Assembly: GCF_913777625.1 (NCBI RefSeq) | Contig: NZ_CAJYTI010000026.1 | Coordinates: forward strand, 102,438 to 166,437 | Source: an uncultured Sphingomonas sp. | Lineage (GTDB): Bacteria; Pseudomonadota; Alphaproteobacteria; Sphingomonadales; Sphingomonadaceae | Length of the DNA stretch: 64,000 nt | Direction of reading: 5' to 3' | Shown: positions 52,746 through 61,790 of the stretch, one piece after another | Numbering within the stretch: position 1 is the first letter of the stretch | Layout of the letters: each line of letters begins with the position of its first letter | Notes under the pieces: generated by a model | Databases searched by the model: none | Seen by the model: only the letters and a program-made list of their open reading frames with translations | What the model was told of the DNA's origin: nothing | Program-made: the position numbers and the translations under genes

Positions 52746-55700
52746 ATGGGCGCCGTCGTCAATTTCGCGCTGAAGCGCCGCTGGCTGGTCCTGCTCTTCC
52801 TCGTCATCATGCTGGGGGCGGGGGGCTTTGCCTTCAGCCGCCTGAATATCGAGGCCTATCCCGATCCCGTTCCCCCGCTGGTCGACATCATCACCCAATA
52901 TCCGGGGCAGTCGGCCGAGGAGATCGAGCGCAACATCACGATCCCGATCGAAATCCAGCTGGCGGGCATCCCGCATGTGAAGACGGTGCGCACCATCTCG
53001 CTGTTCGGCCTGTCCGACGTGAAGGTGCAGTTCACCTATGACTATACCTATGAAGAGGCCGAGCAGCGGGTCATCAACAAGCTGAGCCAGCTGTCGCCGC
53101 TGCCCGGCGGCGTCCAGCCGCAGCTGTCGCCCGAAAGCCCGATCGGCGAAATCTATCGCTACCGCGTCGTCGGCCCGCCCGGCTATTCGGTGACCGACCT
53201 GAAGACCATCGAGGACTGGATGCTGGAGCGCCGGTTCAAGGCGGTGCCGGGCGTGATCGACGTGTCGGGCTGGGGCGGCAAGACCAAGACCTATGATGTC
53301 GAGGTCGACAAGCAGGCGCTGATGGCGAACGGCCTGACGCTGGGCCAGGTGCTTCAGGCGCTGAACAACGCCAATATCAATGTCGGCGGCCAGACCATCG
53401 ACCTTGGCCCCAAGGCGGCGATCGTGCGCGGCGTCGGCCTGATCCAGTCGCCCGACCAGATCCGCAACACCTTCCTGAAGACCGTCAACGGCGCGCCCGT
53501 CTTCGTGCGCGACGTGGCGAAGGTCGGCGTCGGCCATCTGCCGCGCCTGGGCATTGCGGGCCAGGATCAGGACAATGACATCGTCGAGGGCATCGTCCTG
53601 ATGCACCGGGGCGAGAAGAGCTCGCCGACCATCGCCGCCGTCGAGGCGGAGGTGCAGAAGATCAACAATTCCAACATCCTGCCGCCCGGCGTGAAGATCG
53701 AGCGCATCTACGACCGCAGCCAGTTGATCGACCTGACCACCCACACGGTCATGCACAATCTGCTGTTCGGGGTGATCCTGATCTTCCTGATCCAGTGGGT
53801 GTTCCTCGGCAATCTGCGCAGCGCGATCGTGGTCGCGGCGACCATCCCCTTCGCGCTGTTCACCGCCGTCATGATCCTGGTGGCGCGCGGCGAGTCCGCC
53901 AATCTGTTGTCGGTCGGTGCGATCGACTTCGGCCTGATCGTCGACGCGACGGTCATCATGGTCGAGAATATCTTCCGCCATCTGTCCGAGGCGCCCAATG
54001 TCCGCTTGCGCAAGGACAAGCTGATGGCGCGCAAGATCGCCGTCATCGCCGAGGCAAGCGGCGAGGTGAACCGCGCCATCTTCTTCTCGGCGGCGATCAT
54101 CATCATGTCCTTCCTGCCGCTGTTCACCCTGACGGGGATCGAGGGGCATATCTTCGGGCCGATGGCGCGCACCTATGCCTATGCCATTGCGGGCGGGCTG
54201 GTCGCGACCTTCACCGTGTCGCCCGCCCTGTCGGCGATCCTGCTCGGCCTTGACCTGGAGGAGCGCGAGACGGCGATCGTGCGCTGGCTGCATTCGGTCT
54301 ATCATCCGCTGCTGCACCTGGCGCTGCGCGCACGCGCCGTCACCCTGACCATCGCGGGCGCGCTGTTCCTGCTGGCGGTGGTCGCCGCGCACGGCCTGGG
54401 CCTGGAATTCCTGCCGCATCTGGAGGAGGGCAATCTCTGGATCCGCGCGACCATGCCGCAATCGGTCTCGCTGGCGGCGGGCGACGACTATGTGAACCAT
54501 ATGCGCCGCATCCTGGCGAGCTACCCGGAGGTTGCGACCGTCATCTCGCAGCATGGCCGCCCCGATGACGGCACCGACGCCACCGGCTTCTTCAACACCG
54601 AATTCTTCGTGCCGCTCAAACCGCGCAGCGAATGGCCGAGCGGCATGACCAAGGAAAAGCTGACCGACGACATGAACCGCAAACTGGCGGCCAATTTCGC
54701 CGGGGTCGACTTCAATTTCTCGCAATATATCGAGGACAATGTCGAAGAAGCCGCCTCGGGCGTGAAGGGCGAGAATTCGGTCAAGCTCTACGGCAACGAC
54801 CTGGAAAGCCTGCAACGCAGCGCCGAGGCGGTGAAGGCGGCGATGGCGAAGGTGCCGGGCATCACCGACCTGTCGATCTTCAATTCGCTGGGCCAGCCGA
54901 CGGTCAAGATCGACGTCGATCGCGAAAAGGCGGCGCGCTACGGCCTTGCGCCCGGCGACGTCAACGCGGTGGTCCAGGCGGCGATCGGCGGCCAGGCGGC
55001 GGGCAATCTGTACGAGAAGGGCAGCGACCGAAACTTCCCGATCATGGTCCGCCTGAACACCGCGCAGCGTGCGACGCTGGACGACCTGCGCGCCATCCCG
55101 ATCGGCGTCGCCAATGCCAGCGGCGGCACGACGCAGGTGCCGTTGGGCGATGTCGCCAGCGTCAAGCTGATCTCCGGCCCGTCCTTCATCTATCGCGAGC
55201 AGCAGACCCGCTATATCCCGATCAAGTTCAGCGTGCGTGGACGCGATCTGGGCGGCGCGGTGGCCGATGCGCAAAAGGCGGTCGCGACGCAGGTGAAGCT
55301 GGGCGACGGTCAGCATCTGGAATGGGTGGGCGAGTTTGGCGATCTTCAGGCCGCGCTCGACCGGCTGGAGGTGATCGTGCCGATCACCCTGGTGCTGATC
55401 GGGCTGCTGCTGTTCCTCCATTTCTCGTCGATCACCGAGACCCTGCTGGTGTCGAGCGTCCTGCCGATGACCGTGATCGGCGGCATCTTCGCGCTGGCCC
55501 TGACCGGCACGCCGTTCAGCGTGTCCGCCGCCATCGGCTTCATCGCGCTGTTCGGTATCGCGGCGATGGAGGGGGTGATCGTCCTGTCCTATTTCCACGA
55601 ACTGGTCGAGCGCGGGATCGAGCGGAGCCAGGCCCTGGTCCAGGCGGCGGAGACGCGGTTGCGGCCGGTCCTGATGACCTGTCTGGCGGCCTGCCTCGGC

Positions 55701-55892
55701 CTGCTGCCCGCCGCGATGTCGACCGCGATCGGCGCGCAGGTGCAGCGGCCGCTGGCCCTGGTGGTGGTGGGCGGCATCCTGCTCGCTCCCGCGCTGATCC
55801 TGCTGGTCCTGCCGGTGCTGATCGAGATGTTCTCGCCCGCCGGACGGCCCCGGCCGATCCTCGAAGACGATGATGCGGAGGAGGCGAACTGA
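52746..55892 (+). CDS. Heavy-metal-type RND efflux permease (CzcA/CusA family)
   Basis: A 1048-residue inner-membrane pump with the usual 12 helices and two large periplasmic loops (about 35-335 and 555-860). Helix 4 carries the proton-relay motif DFGLIVDATVIMVEN (about 398-412), the signature of the heavy-metal subgroup. The N-terminus (LNIEAYPDPVPPLVDIITQY) also fits that group. It should export metal cations from the periplasm using proton-motive force. The set adaptor-pump-outer-membrane factor is complete here, with a one-base overlap to the next gene. Which metal is moved cannot be told; a non-metal substrate is possible. Confidence 0.93.
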   Translation: MGAVVNFALKRRWLVLLFLVIMLGAGGFAFSRLNIEAYPDPVPPLVDIITQYPGQSAEEIERNITIPIEIQLAGIPHVKTVRTISLFGLSDVKVQFTYDYTYEEAEQRVINKLSQLSPLPGGVQPQLSPESPIGEIYRYRVVGPPGYSVTDLKTIEDWMLERRFKAVPGVIDVSGWGGKTKTYDVEVDKQALMANGLTLGQVLQALNNANINVGGQTIDLGPKAAIVRGVGLIQSPDQIRNTFLKTVNGAPVFVRDVAKVGVGHLPRLGIAGQDQDNDIVEGIVLMHRGEKSSPTIAAVEAEVQKINNSNILPPGVKIERIYDRSQLIDLTTHTVMHNLLFGVILIFLIQWVFLGNLRSAIVVAATIPFALFTAVMILVARGESANLLSVGAIDFGLIVDATVIMVENIFRHLSEAPNVRLRKDKLMARKIAVIAEASGEVNRAIFFSAAIIIMSFLPLFTLTGIEGHIFGPMARTYAYAIAGGLVATFTVSPALSAILLGLDLEERETAIVRWLHSVYHPLLHLALRARAVTLTIAGALFLLAVVAAHGLGLEFLPHLEEGNLWIRATMPQSVSLAAGDDYVNHMRRILASYPEVATVISQHGRPDDGTDATGFFNTEFFVPLKPRSEWPSGMTKEKLTDDMNRKLAANFAGVDFNFSQYIEDNVEEAASGVKGENSVKLYGNDLESLQRSAEAVKAAMAKVPGITDLSIFNSLGQPTVKIDVDREKAARYGLAPGDVNAVVQAAIGGQAAGNLYEKGSDRNFPIMVRLNTAQRATLDDLRAIPIGVANASGGTTQVPLGDVASVKLISGPSFIYREQQTRYIPIKFSVRGRDLGGAVADAQKAVATQVKLGDGQHLEWVGEFGDLQAALDRLEVIVPITLVLIGLLLFLHFSSITETLLVSSVLPMTVIGGIFALALTGTPFSVSAAIGFIALFGIAAMEGVIVLSYFHELVERGIERSQALVQAAETRLRPVLMTCLAACLGLLPAAMSTAIGAQVQRPLALVVVGGILLAPALILLVLPVLIEMFSPAGRPRPILEDDDAEEAN

Positions 55893-57337
55893 TGCGCCGC
55901 AAGCCCTGCCTGATGCTGGCCCTGATGCTTGGTGGCTGCGCGGTCGGCCCGAATTTCCACACGCCCGCCGCCCCGAGCGCGAGCGCCTACACGCCGACCG
56001 CCTTGCCCGCGCAGACCGAGGCCGCCCCGGTCGCGGGCGGCGCGGCGCAGAGCTTCCGCTGGGGCGGGGCGCTCTCCTATCGCTGGTGGACGCAGTTCGG
56101 CTCGCCCGCGCTCGATGCGCTGGAGGAGGATGCGCTGGCGCACAACCCGGACGTGGAAAGCGCCAAGGCGGCGTTGCGCGCGGCCCGGCAGACCTATCTG
56201 GCACAGCGCGGCAGCCTGTTCCCGACCATCGGCGTCAATGCCCAGGTCGAGCGGCAGAAGAATGCGGGCGTCCTGCAATCGCCGCTCAACGACAATTCGG
56301 ACATCTTCACCCTCTACACGGCGGGCGCGACGGCCAGCTACACCCCCGATCTGTTCGGCGGTATCCGCCGCGGGGTGGAGGGGGCCAAGGCCCAGGCCGA
56401 GGCGCAGCGTTTCCAGACCGAGGCGGCGTTCCTGACCGTCACGACCAATGTCGCCAACACCGCGATCACGCTCGCCAGCCTAGACCGCCAGATCGCGATG
56501 ACGCGCGACGTGATCGCCGCGGACCGCCGCTATCGGGACATCGTGCAGGCGCAGCTCAGGCTGGGGGCGGCGAGCGGCGCGGATGTGGCGGCGGCGCAGC
56601 TGGCGCTGTCCCAGGCCGAGGCGACATTGCCGACCCTGACGAAGCAGCAGGCGCAGGCACGCGACTTCCTGGCGGTGCTGACCGGTCGCTATCCGGCCGA
56701 GCATTTCGTCGCGCCCGATCTCGACGCGCTGCACCTGCCCGCCGAGCTGCCGGTCTCGCTCCCCTCCGAACTGGTCGCGCAGCGCCCGGACATCCGCGCG
56801 GCCGAGGCCAATCTCCATTATGCCTCGGCGCAGGTCGGCGTCGCCATCGCCGCGCGGCTGCCGAGCTTTTCGATCAACGGCGCGGCGGGCGGCACCTCGA
56901 CCGGCCTGTCGACGCTGTTCCGCGACGGCAATCCCTTCTGGTCGCTGACCGGCGGCCTGCTCCAGCCGATCTTCGAGGGCGGCACGCTGCTCAAGCGGCA
57001 ACGCGCCGCCGAGGCCACGCTCGACCAGGCCAAGGCGCAATATCGCTCGACCGTGCTGTCGGCGATGCAGAATGTCGCGGATGTGCTCCAGGCCGTGTCC
57101 GCCGACGCGCAAGGCCTTCGCGCCGCCGCGCAGGCGGATCAGGCGGCGCGCCACGCACTCGCCATCGCGCAGGATCAGGCGCGGCTGGGGCAGGTCAGCG
57201 GTGCGGCGACGCTCAACCTGCAAGCCGCCTGGCTGGGCACGCAATCCGCCCTCGTCCAGGCACGCTCGCAGCGGTTGAGCGATACGGTCCTGCTCTATCA
57301 GGCGCTTGGCGGCGGGTGGTGGACACGCAAGTCCTAG
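55892..57337 (+). CDS. RND outer-membrane factor, NodT-family lipoprotein
   Basis: A 481-residue lipoprotein (lipobox LMLGGCAVGP near residue 16) whose ATG shares one base with the pump stop (TGATG). The body has the duplicated TolC-like pattern, with LEEDALAHNPDVESAKAALR (about 80-100) in the first repeat and AQRPDIRAAEANLHYASAQV in the second. It ends with a short basic tail. It would form the trimeric outer-membrane channel of the efflux complex encoded by the two preceding genes. Confidence 0.93.
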   Translation: MRRKPCLMLALMLGGCAVGPNFHTPAAPSASAYTPTALPAQTEAAPVAGGAAQSFRWGGALSYRWWTQFGSPALDALEEDALAHNPDVESAKAALRAARQTYLAQRGSLFPTIGVNAQVERQKNAGVLQSPLNDNSDIFTLYTAGATASYTPDLFGGIRRGVEGAKAQAEAQRFQTEAAFLTVTTNVANTAITLASLDRQIAMTRDVIAADRRYRDIVQAQLRLGAASGADVAAAQLALSQAEATLPTLTKQQAQARDFLAVLTGRYPAEHFVAPDLDALHLPAELPVSLPSELVAQRPDIRAAEANLHYASAQVGVAIAARLPSFSINGAAGGTSTGLSTLFRDGNPFWSLTGGLLQPIFEGGTLLKRQRAAEATLDQAKAQYRSTVLSAMQNVADVLQAVSADAQGLRAAAQADQAARHALAIAQDQARLGQVSGAATLNLQAAWLGTQSALVQARSQRLSDTVLLYQALGGGWWTRKS

Positions 57338-57360
57338 AGTTGGTCGACATTCGGTCATGC

Positions 57361-57564
57361 CCCTTTCCCCTCGCCCCTCGCAGAGGGGAGAGGGTTGCGC
57401 AGACTTGGTCTTTGCGAAAGCAAAGGCTTAGTCGGAGCTGGGTGAGGGGTGAAGGCTCGCCTAAGCGAGCGCGAGCCAAAGGCTCGCTCAACCCCTCACC
57501 CAAGCTGCGCCAGCCCGCACGCTGGCAAGCTCCGCTAACCCTCTCCCCTGTCCAGGGGAGAGGG
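57361..57564. repeat. Nested palindromic intergenic repeat
   Basis: The outer ends are hairpins: CCCTTTCCCCTC (57361-57372) with GAGGGGAGAGGG (57383-57394), and CCCTCTCCCCTG (57539-57550) with CAGGGGAGAGGG (57553-57564). Inside, AGCTGGGTGAGGGGT (57436-57450) is nearly the reverse complement of ACCCCTCACCCAAGCT (57491-57506), and the centre holds GGCTCGC/GCGAGCC repeats. It has no coding capacity and resembles a MITE- or BIME-like element. Confidence 0.8.
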
Positions 57565-57830
57565 AAGAGGGGGGCTGAACGTCGATCGGTTCGAGCCCGA
57601 GCCGCATTGGGAATGCCGATCGGGCCGTTGCGCGGATGGCCCGCCACTTCCCGCGCCAATTCGCCTTGCCCGAACGAGATCGGCGGGCGGCCGCCGCGCG
57701 GCGGAGCAACGTGTCGGCCATGTTCCGGGGGGTGCATAGAATGAAATGATATATTGTCTTGTTGTGTCATATCCGGCAACAGGCGCGCCTTATGCCCCCT
57801 GCGTCATCGAGGATGGCGCACGACAGGATC
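57565..57830. other. Non-coding stretch before the M14 peptidase gene
   Basis: Together with the repeat this makes a gap of about 490 bases between the efflux operon and the peptidase gene. I see no convincing gene. The A+T-rich AATGAAATGATATATTGTC near 57741 could be part of the peptidase promoter. Confidence 0.4.
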
Positions 57831-59663
57831 ATGATCGTGACGCACTCTTGCACGCTGCCTTTTCGCCTTATGCCCCTGGCTGCCATGCTCGGCATGGTGG
57901 TCGCGCCGGTTGATCCGGTTGCGGCGCAGGGGGGAGCGGCGGGGGGACTGCCCGATGCGATCCTGCCGCCGACCATGCCGTGGACGGGGGCGAGCGAGGG
58001 CCTGATCGTCGCGGCGGACGATCCGTGGATCACCCCGGCCGAGGCGGCAGGGTTCCGCACGACGCCGCGCTATGCCGAGGTCCGGGCATGGCTGGAGCGC
58101 CTGGCCGCCGCGTCGCCGCTCATCACGGTGAAGGGCTTCGGCCGCACTACCGAGGGGCGCGAGATGATCTATGTCCGGGCCAGCAAGGGAGGGGCGGCGA
58201 AGCCCGTCGTGCTGGTCCAGGGCGGCATCCATGCGGGGGAGATTGACGGCAAGGATGCCGGGCTGATGCTGCTGCGCGACATCGCGCTGCGCGGCAAGGA
58301 CGACTTGCTCGACAAGGTCGATCTGGTCTTCGTGCCGGTCTATAATATCGACGGGCACGAACAGCGAAGCACCTATAACTATCCGCATATCCGTGGCCCC
58401 GCCGAAAAGGGGCGCGATGCCAATGCGCGGGACATCGACCTGAACCGCGATTATGCCAAGCTCGACGCGCCGGAATCGCGGGCGATGATCGGTCTGATCC
58501 GCTCTCTCGACCCGATCCTCTATATCGACTGCCATGTCAGCGAAGGCTTCGACATGCAGTATGACGTGACCTTCACCTATGCCGGTTGGGGGCGCTATGC
58601 GCGCCACCGGGCGACCGCCGCCTGGCTGGAGGGCCGCTTCGGTCCCGCCGTGTCGCGGGCGCTGACCGCGGCCGGGCATGTCCCGACCATCTATCCCAGC
58701 CCGATCGACGTCCGCCAGCCCGACAAGGGCATCCGCTACAGCCCCGAAGGGCCGCGCTATTCGACCGGCTATGGCGACTTCATCGCGATGCCGACGGTTC
58801 TGGTCGAGAACCATATGCTCAAGCCGTATCGGCGGCGCGTGCTCGGCACCTATGTCCTGATCGAGGCGGCGCTGAAGATCGCTGCGACCGATGCCGCGCG
58901 CATCATCGCCGCCAAGGAGGCGGATCGCGCCAGCCGTCCCGCCGAACTGCTGACCCGCTGGAAGCCCGCGCCGACGCCGATCGGCTGGGTCGATGGCTTC
59001 AAGGGCGTGGCGTTCGACACCACCATTTCGCCCGCCTCGGGGCGCGCCGAGCAGCGCTGGCTGGGTCGGCCCGTCACCTTCCGCATGCCGATCATCGGCC
59101 AGACGCCGACCGAGACGGTCCGTCTGCCGACCGCCTGGTGGGTGCCGCCGTCGCAGACCGAGGTGATCGAGCGGCTGCGGCTGCACGGCATCGCGTTCGA
59201 CACGATCGCGGCTCCCCGCACGCAGGTCGTCGACCGGGTGAGGCTGATCGATCCGCAGGTGCAGCAGCCCAAGGAAGGTCGCTATCCGATCACCGCGCGG
59301 TTCGCGCATGAACGGGCGGCGGAGGTGATGCCTGCGGGCAGTGTACGCGTGCCCGCCGACCAGCCGCTCGGCCTGCTGGCCGCATCGCTGCTGGAGCCGG
59401 AAAGCCAGGATTCCTTCCTGGCCTGGGGCTTCTTTCCCGAGATGCTGGCGCCCGCGCCCGACACGGATGCCTATATCCTGGCCGCGCTGGGCGAGCATGT
59501 GCTGGCGACCGATGCGACGGTGAAGGCGGCGTTCGAGGCGAAGCTGCGGGAGGAACCGTCTTTCGCCGCCGATCCCGATGCCCGTCTCGCCTGGCTCTAT
59601 GCGCGGGCCGGGCCGGGGCATCCCTATCCTCTGCGCTATCCGATCACGCGCGAGATCGACTGA
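57831..59663 (+). CDS. M14-family zinc carboxypeptidase, exported
   Basis: From ATG 57831 the protein has 610 residues, with a signal peptide (about 1-34, ending VAAQ); ATG 57813 and 57792 are in-frame alternatives. The metallocarboxypeptidase domain lies at about residues 80-370. The zinc ligands are in GGIHAGEIDGKDAG (HxxE) and the later histidine in YIDCHVSEGFD. The substrate-binding region is IDLNRDYAKLD, and a Y-TGYG segment also occurs. The C-terminal 220 residues are a separate domain. The family removes C-terminal residues from peptides or acts on cell-wall peptides; the large C-terminal extension places it in the bacterial group of unknown substrate. It is not clearly in an operon. 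Confidence 0.88.
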   Translation: MIVTHSCTLPFRLMPLAAMLGMVVAPVDPVAAQGGAAGGLPDAILPPTMPWTGASEGLIVAADDPWITPAEAAGFRTTPRYAEVRAWLERLAAASPLITVKGFGRTTEGREMIYVRASKGGAAKPVVLVQGGIHAGEIDGKDAGLMLLRDIALRGKDDLLDKVDLVFVPVYNIDGHEQRSTYNYPHIRGPAEKGRDANARDIDLNRDYAKLDAPESRAMIGLIRSLDPILYIDCHVSEGFDMQYDVTFTYAGWGRYARHRATAAWLEGRFGPAVSRALTAAGHVPTIYPSPIDVRQPDKGIRYSPEGPRYSTGYGDFIAMPTVLVENHMLKPYRRRVLGTYVLIEAALKIAATDAARIIAAKEADRASRPAELLTRWKPAPTPIGWVDGFKGVAFDTTISPASGRAEQRWLGRPVTFRMPIIGQTPTETVRLPTAWWVPPSQTEVIERLRLHGIAFDTIAAPRTQVVDRVRLIDPQVQQPKEGRYPITARFAHERAAEVMPAGSVRVPADQPLGLLAASLLEPESQDSFLAWGFFPEMLAPAPDTDAYILAALGEHVLATDATVKAAFEAKLREEPSFAADPDARLAWLYARAGPGHPYPLRYPITREID

Positions 59664-59933
59664 TGCCACCTGTCCGGGCGTCGAAATTGGTTCCCTAAAA
59701 CGGAAAAAATCGCGTCCGATGCGGTCGGCGGCGCGATCGGCCAGTTTTTTCGATGACTTTTGGTTTGTTAATGAAATGGATGTTCAATCGCGCCCGATTT
59801 CAACAAGTCGGGTGCGAACGGTCATGTCGAAATATCTGCCTCTGATCTAGGCGGCCTGTCGCCGCGATATGTGTAAGGCTTGACCTCCGGCCCAATGTAC
59901 GGTGCCGCGGGTGGATTATCAGGATATTGTCCC
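59664..59933. other. Gap between the carboxypeptidase and chemoreceptor genes
   Basis: The 270 bases contain no clear gene. A T-rich stretch (CCAGTTTTTTCG near 59740) follows a G+C-rich segment and could end transcription of the peptidase gene. The A+T-rich part at 59755-59830 may hold the chemoreceptor promoter. Confidence 0.4.
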
Positions 59934-61733
59934 ATGCGCTTTTTTGATAACCTTTCGATGGTGAGGAAGCTTGCCCTGTGTCTGGGTATTATATTGGCGC
60001 TGACATTGAGCATGAACTTCGTCGTCTATACGAAGAAGAATCAGGTTCGTGAGACGACCGCGATCAACGAACACACGTACAAGGTCATTCTGGCGTCGAG
60101 CAAACTGATCGAGGCGATGGTCAATCAGGAGACCGGCCTGCGCGGCTATCTGTTGACCGACAATCGCAATTTCCTGGCACCTTATGCGCAGGGCGGGGCC
60201 GACTTTGCCGAGACGGTGAAAACGGCGCGTCGACTGACCAGCGACAATCCCGAACAGCAGGCGCGGCTGGCCGAGATCGCGGCGCTCGCCCGGCGCTGGC
60301 GCAACGAGGTGGCCGAACCCAATATCGCGCTGATGGCGACGGCGGCCACCCAGGCGACCGCACGCGCCAGCACCGCGACGGGTCTGGGCAAGACGCTGAT
60401 GGACCGGCTGCGCGCGCAGGTGGGCGGCGTGATCGCCACGGAAAATGCGCTGCTCGCCAAGCGGCAGGCGTCGCAGGCCGAGGCGTTCGCGACCATCTCG
60501 CAGGCGATCTTCGGTGGCATGATCCTCAGCCTGGTGCTGGCGCTCGCCATTCTGGTCCTGCTGGTCCGGCAGATCGCGCGGCCGGTGAATGCGGTCACCA
60601 CCGGCCTGACTGCGCTGGCGAGCGGCGACATGACGGCGACGTCGGTTGTCGATGACGATCGCCGCGACGAGGTCGGTCGACTGGCGATGGCGCTCGATGC
60701 CCTGCGCGGGCAGTTGCTGGCCGCCGACCGCGCCAAGACGGCGCAGACGACGCTGATCGTCGACAGCGTAGGGGCGGCGCTCTCCAAGCTGGCGGAAGGC
60801 GATCTGGCGTCGCGCCTGAACCGTGACCTGGACGGCCCCTTCGCCGCGATCAAGAGCGACTTCAACCGTGCCGCTGATGCGTTGCAGGGCGCGATGTCGC
60901 AGGTCCTGGTGTCGACGGGCGGCATCATCAACGGCGCTTCCGACATCCGCCAGGCATCGGACGACCTGTCGCAGCGGACCGAGCAACAGGCGGCCAGCCT
61001 GGAGGAAACCGCAGCCGCGATGGACGAGATCACGACAACCGTTCGCAAGACCGCCGAGCAGGCGGGGCTGGCGCGCGAGATGGTCGGCCAGGCCAAGGAC
61101 GAGGTCCAGCATTCCGGCCGGATCATGGAGGATGCGATGGTCGCGATGAACGGGATCGAGCGCGCCTCGACCGAAATCTCCGACATCATCTCGGTCATCG
61201 ACGGCATCGCGTTCCAGACCAATCTGCTCGCGCTCAACGCCGGGGTCGAGGCCGCACGGGCCGGGGATGCGGGCAAGGGCTTTGCGGTCGTGGCCTCCGA
61301 GGTGCGGGCGCTGGCGCAGCGGTCGGCGGATGCCGCCAAGGAGGTGAAGGAGCGGATCTCGGTGTCGGCCCAGCAGGTCCATGCGGGGGTCGGGCTGGTC
61401 CATGAAACCGGTCAGGCGCTCAGCCGCATCGTCTCGCGCATCACCGAGATCAACCAGCTGATCGGCGACATCGCCACCTCGGCGGAACAGCAGAGCACCG
61501 GGCTTCAGCAGGTCAATACCGCCGTCGGCCAGATGGACATGGTCACGCAGCAGAATGCGGCGATGGTCGAGGAGGCCACCGCCGCCGCCAGGAGCCTGGC
61601 CGAAGAGGCCGACGAACTCTCCCGGCAGATGGCGCAGTTCACGATCGCCGGGGGCGGCGCGCGGGGCGTCACCAACGTCTCCAGCCTGGACGAGCATCGC
61701 CATCGGCGCACGGCGGGGGGCGTCGCGGCCTGA
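59934..61733 (+). CDS. Methyl-accepting chemotaxis protein
   Basis: A 599-residue receptor from ATG 59934. Two transmembrane helices (about 13-33 and 197-220) flank a helical sensor region with NQETGLRGYLLT, which fits a CHASE3-type domain. HAMP-like segments lie at about 220-330. The cytoplasmic signalling tip is IAFQTNLLALNAGVEAARAG, and the adaptation helices carry Gln/Glu pairs (SQRTEQQAASLEETAAAMDE). There is no C-terminal CheR-binding pentapeptide. It would report to CheA and CheW, whose genes are not in the window. The ligand is unknown. Confidence 0.94.
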   Translation: MRFFDNLSMVRKLALCLGIILALTLSMNFVVYTKKNQVRETTAINEHTYKVILASSKLIEAMVNQETGLRGYLLTDNRNFLAPYAQGGADFAETVKTARRLTSDNPEQQARLAEIAALARRWRNEVAEPNIALMATAATQATARASTATGLGKTLMDRLRAQVGGVIATENALLAKRQASQAEAFATISQAIFGGMILSLVLALAILVLLVRQIARPVNAVTTGLTALASGDMTATSVVDDDRRDEVGRLAMALDALRGQLLAADRAKTAQTTLIVDSVGAALSKLAEGDLASRLNRDLDGPFAAIKSDFNRAADALQGAMSQVLVSTGGIINGASDIRQASDDLSQRTEQQAASLEETAAAMDEITTTVRKTAEQAGLAREMVGQAKDEVQHSGRIMEDAMVAMNGIERASTEISDIISVIDGIAFQTNLLALNAGVEAARAGDAGKGFAVVASEVRALAQRSADAAKEVKERISVSAQQVHAGVGLVHETGQALSRIVSRITEINQLIGDIATSAEQQSTGLQQVNTAVGQMDMVTQQNAAMVEEATAAARSLAEEADELSRQMAQFTIAGGGARGVTNVSSLDEHRHRRTAGGVAA

Positions 61734-61790
61734 GCCCCTTTACCGTTCACGCGCGGTCCGCGCCGGTTCTCGCTGTCGGCGCGACCGGCG

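Noticed and set aside
52713..56204. 1163-codon open frame antisense to the RND pump
   Set aside because: It mirrors the codons of a clear pump gene and has a low-complexity Asp/Arg/His/Gln composition.
57600..57830. Small coding frames downstream of the nested palindrome
   Set aside because: They have no ribosome site or recognisable composition and lie in a repeat-bearing gap.
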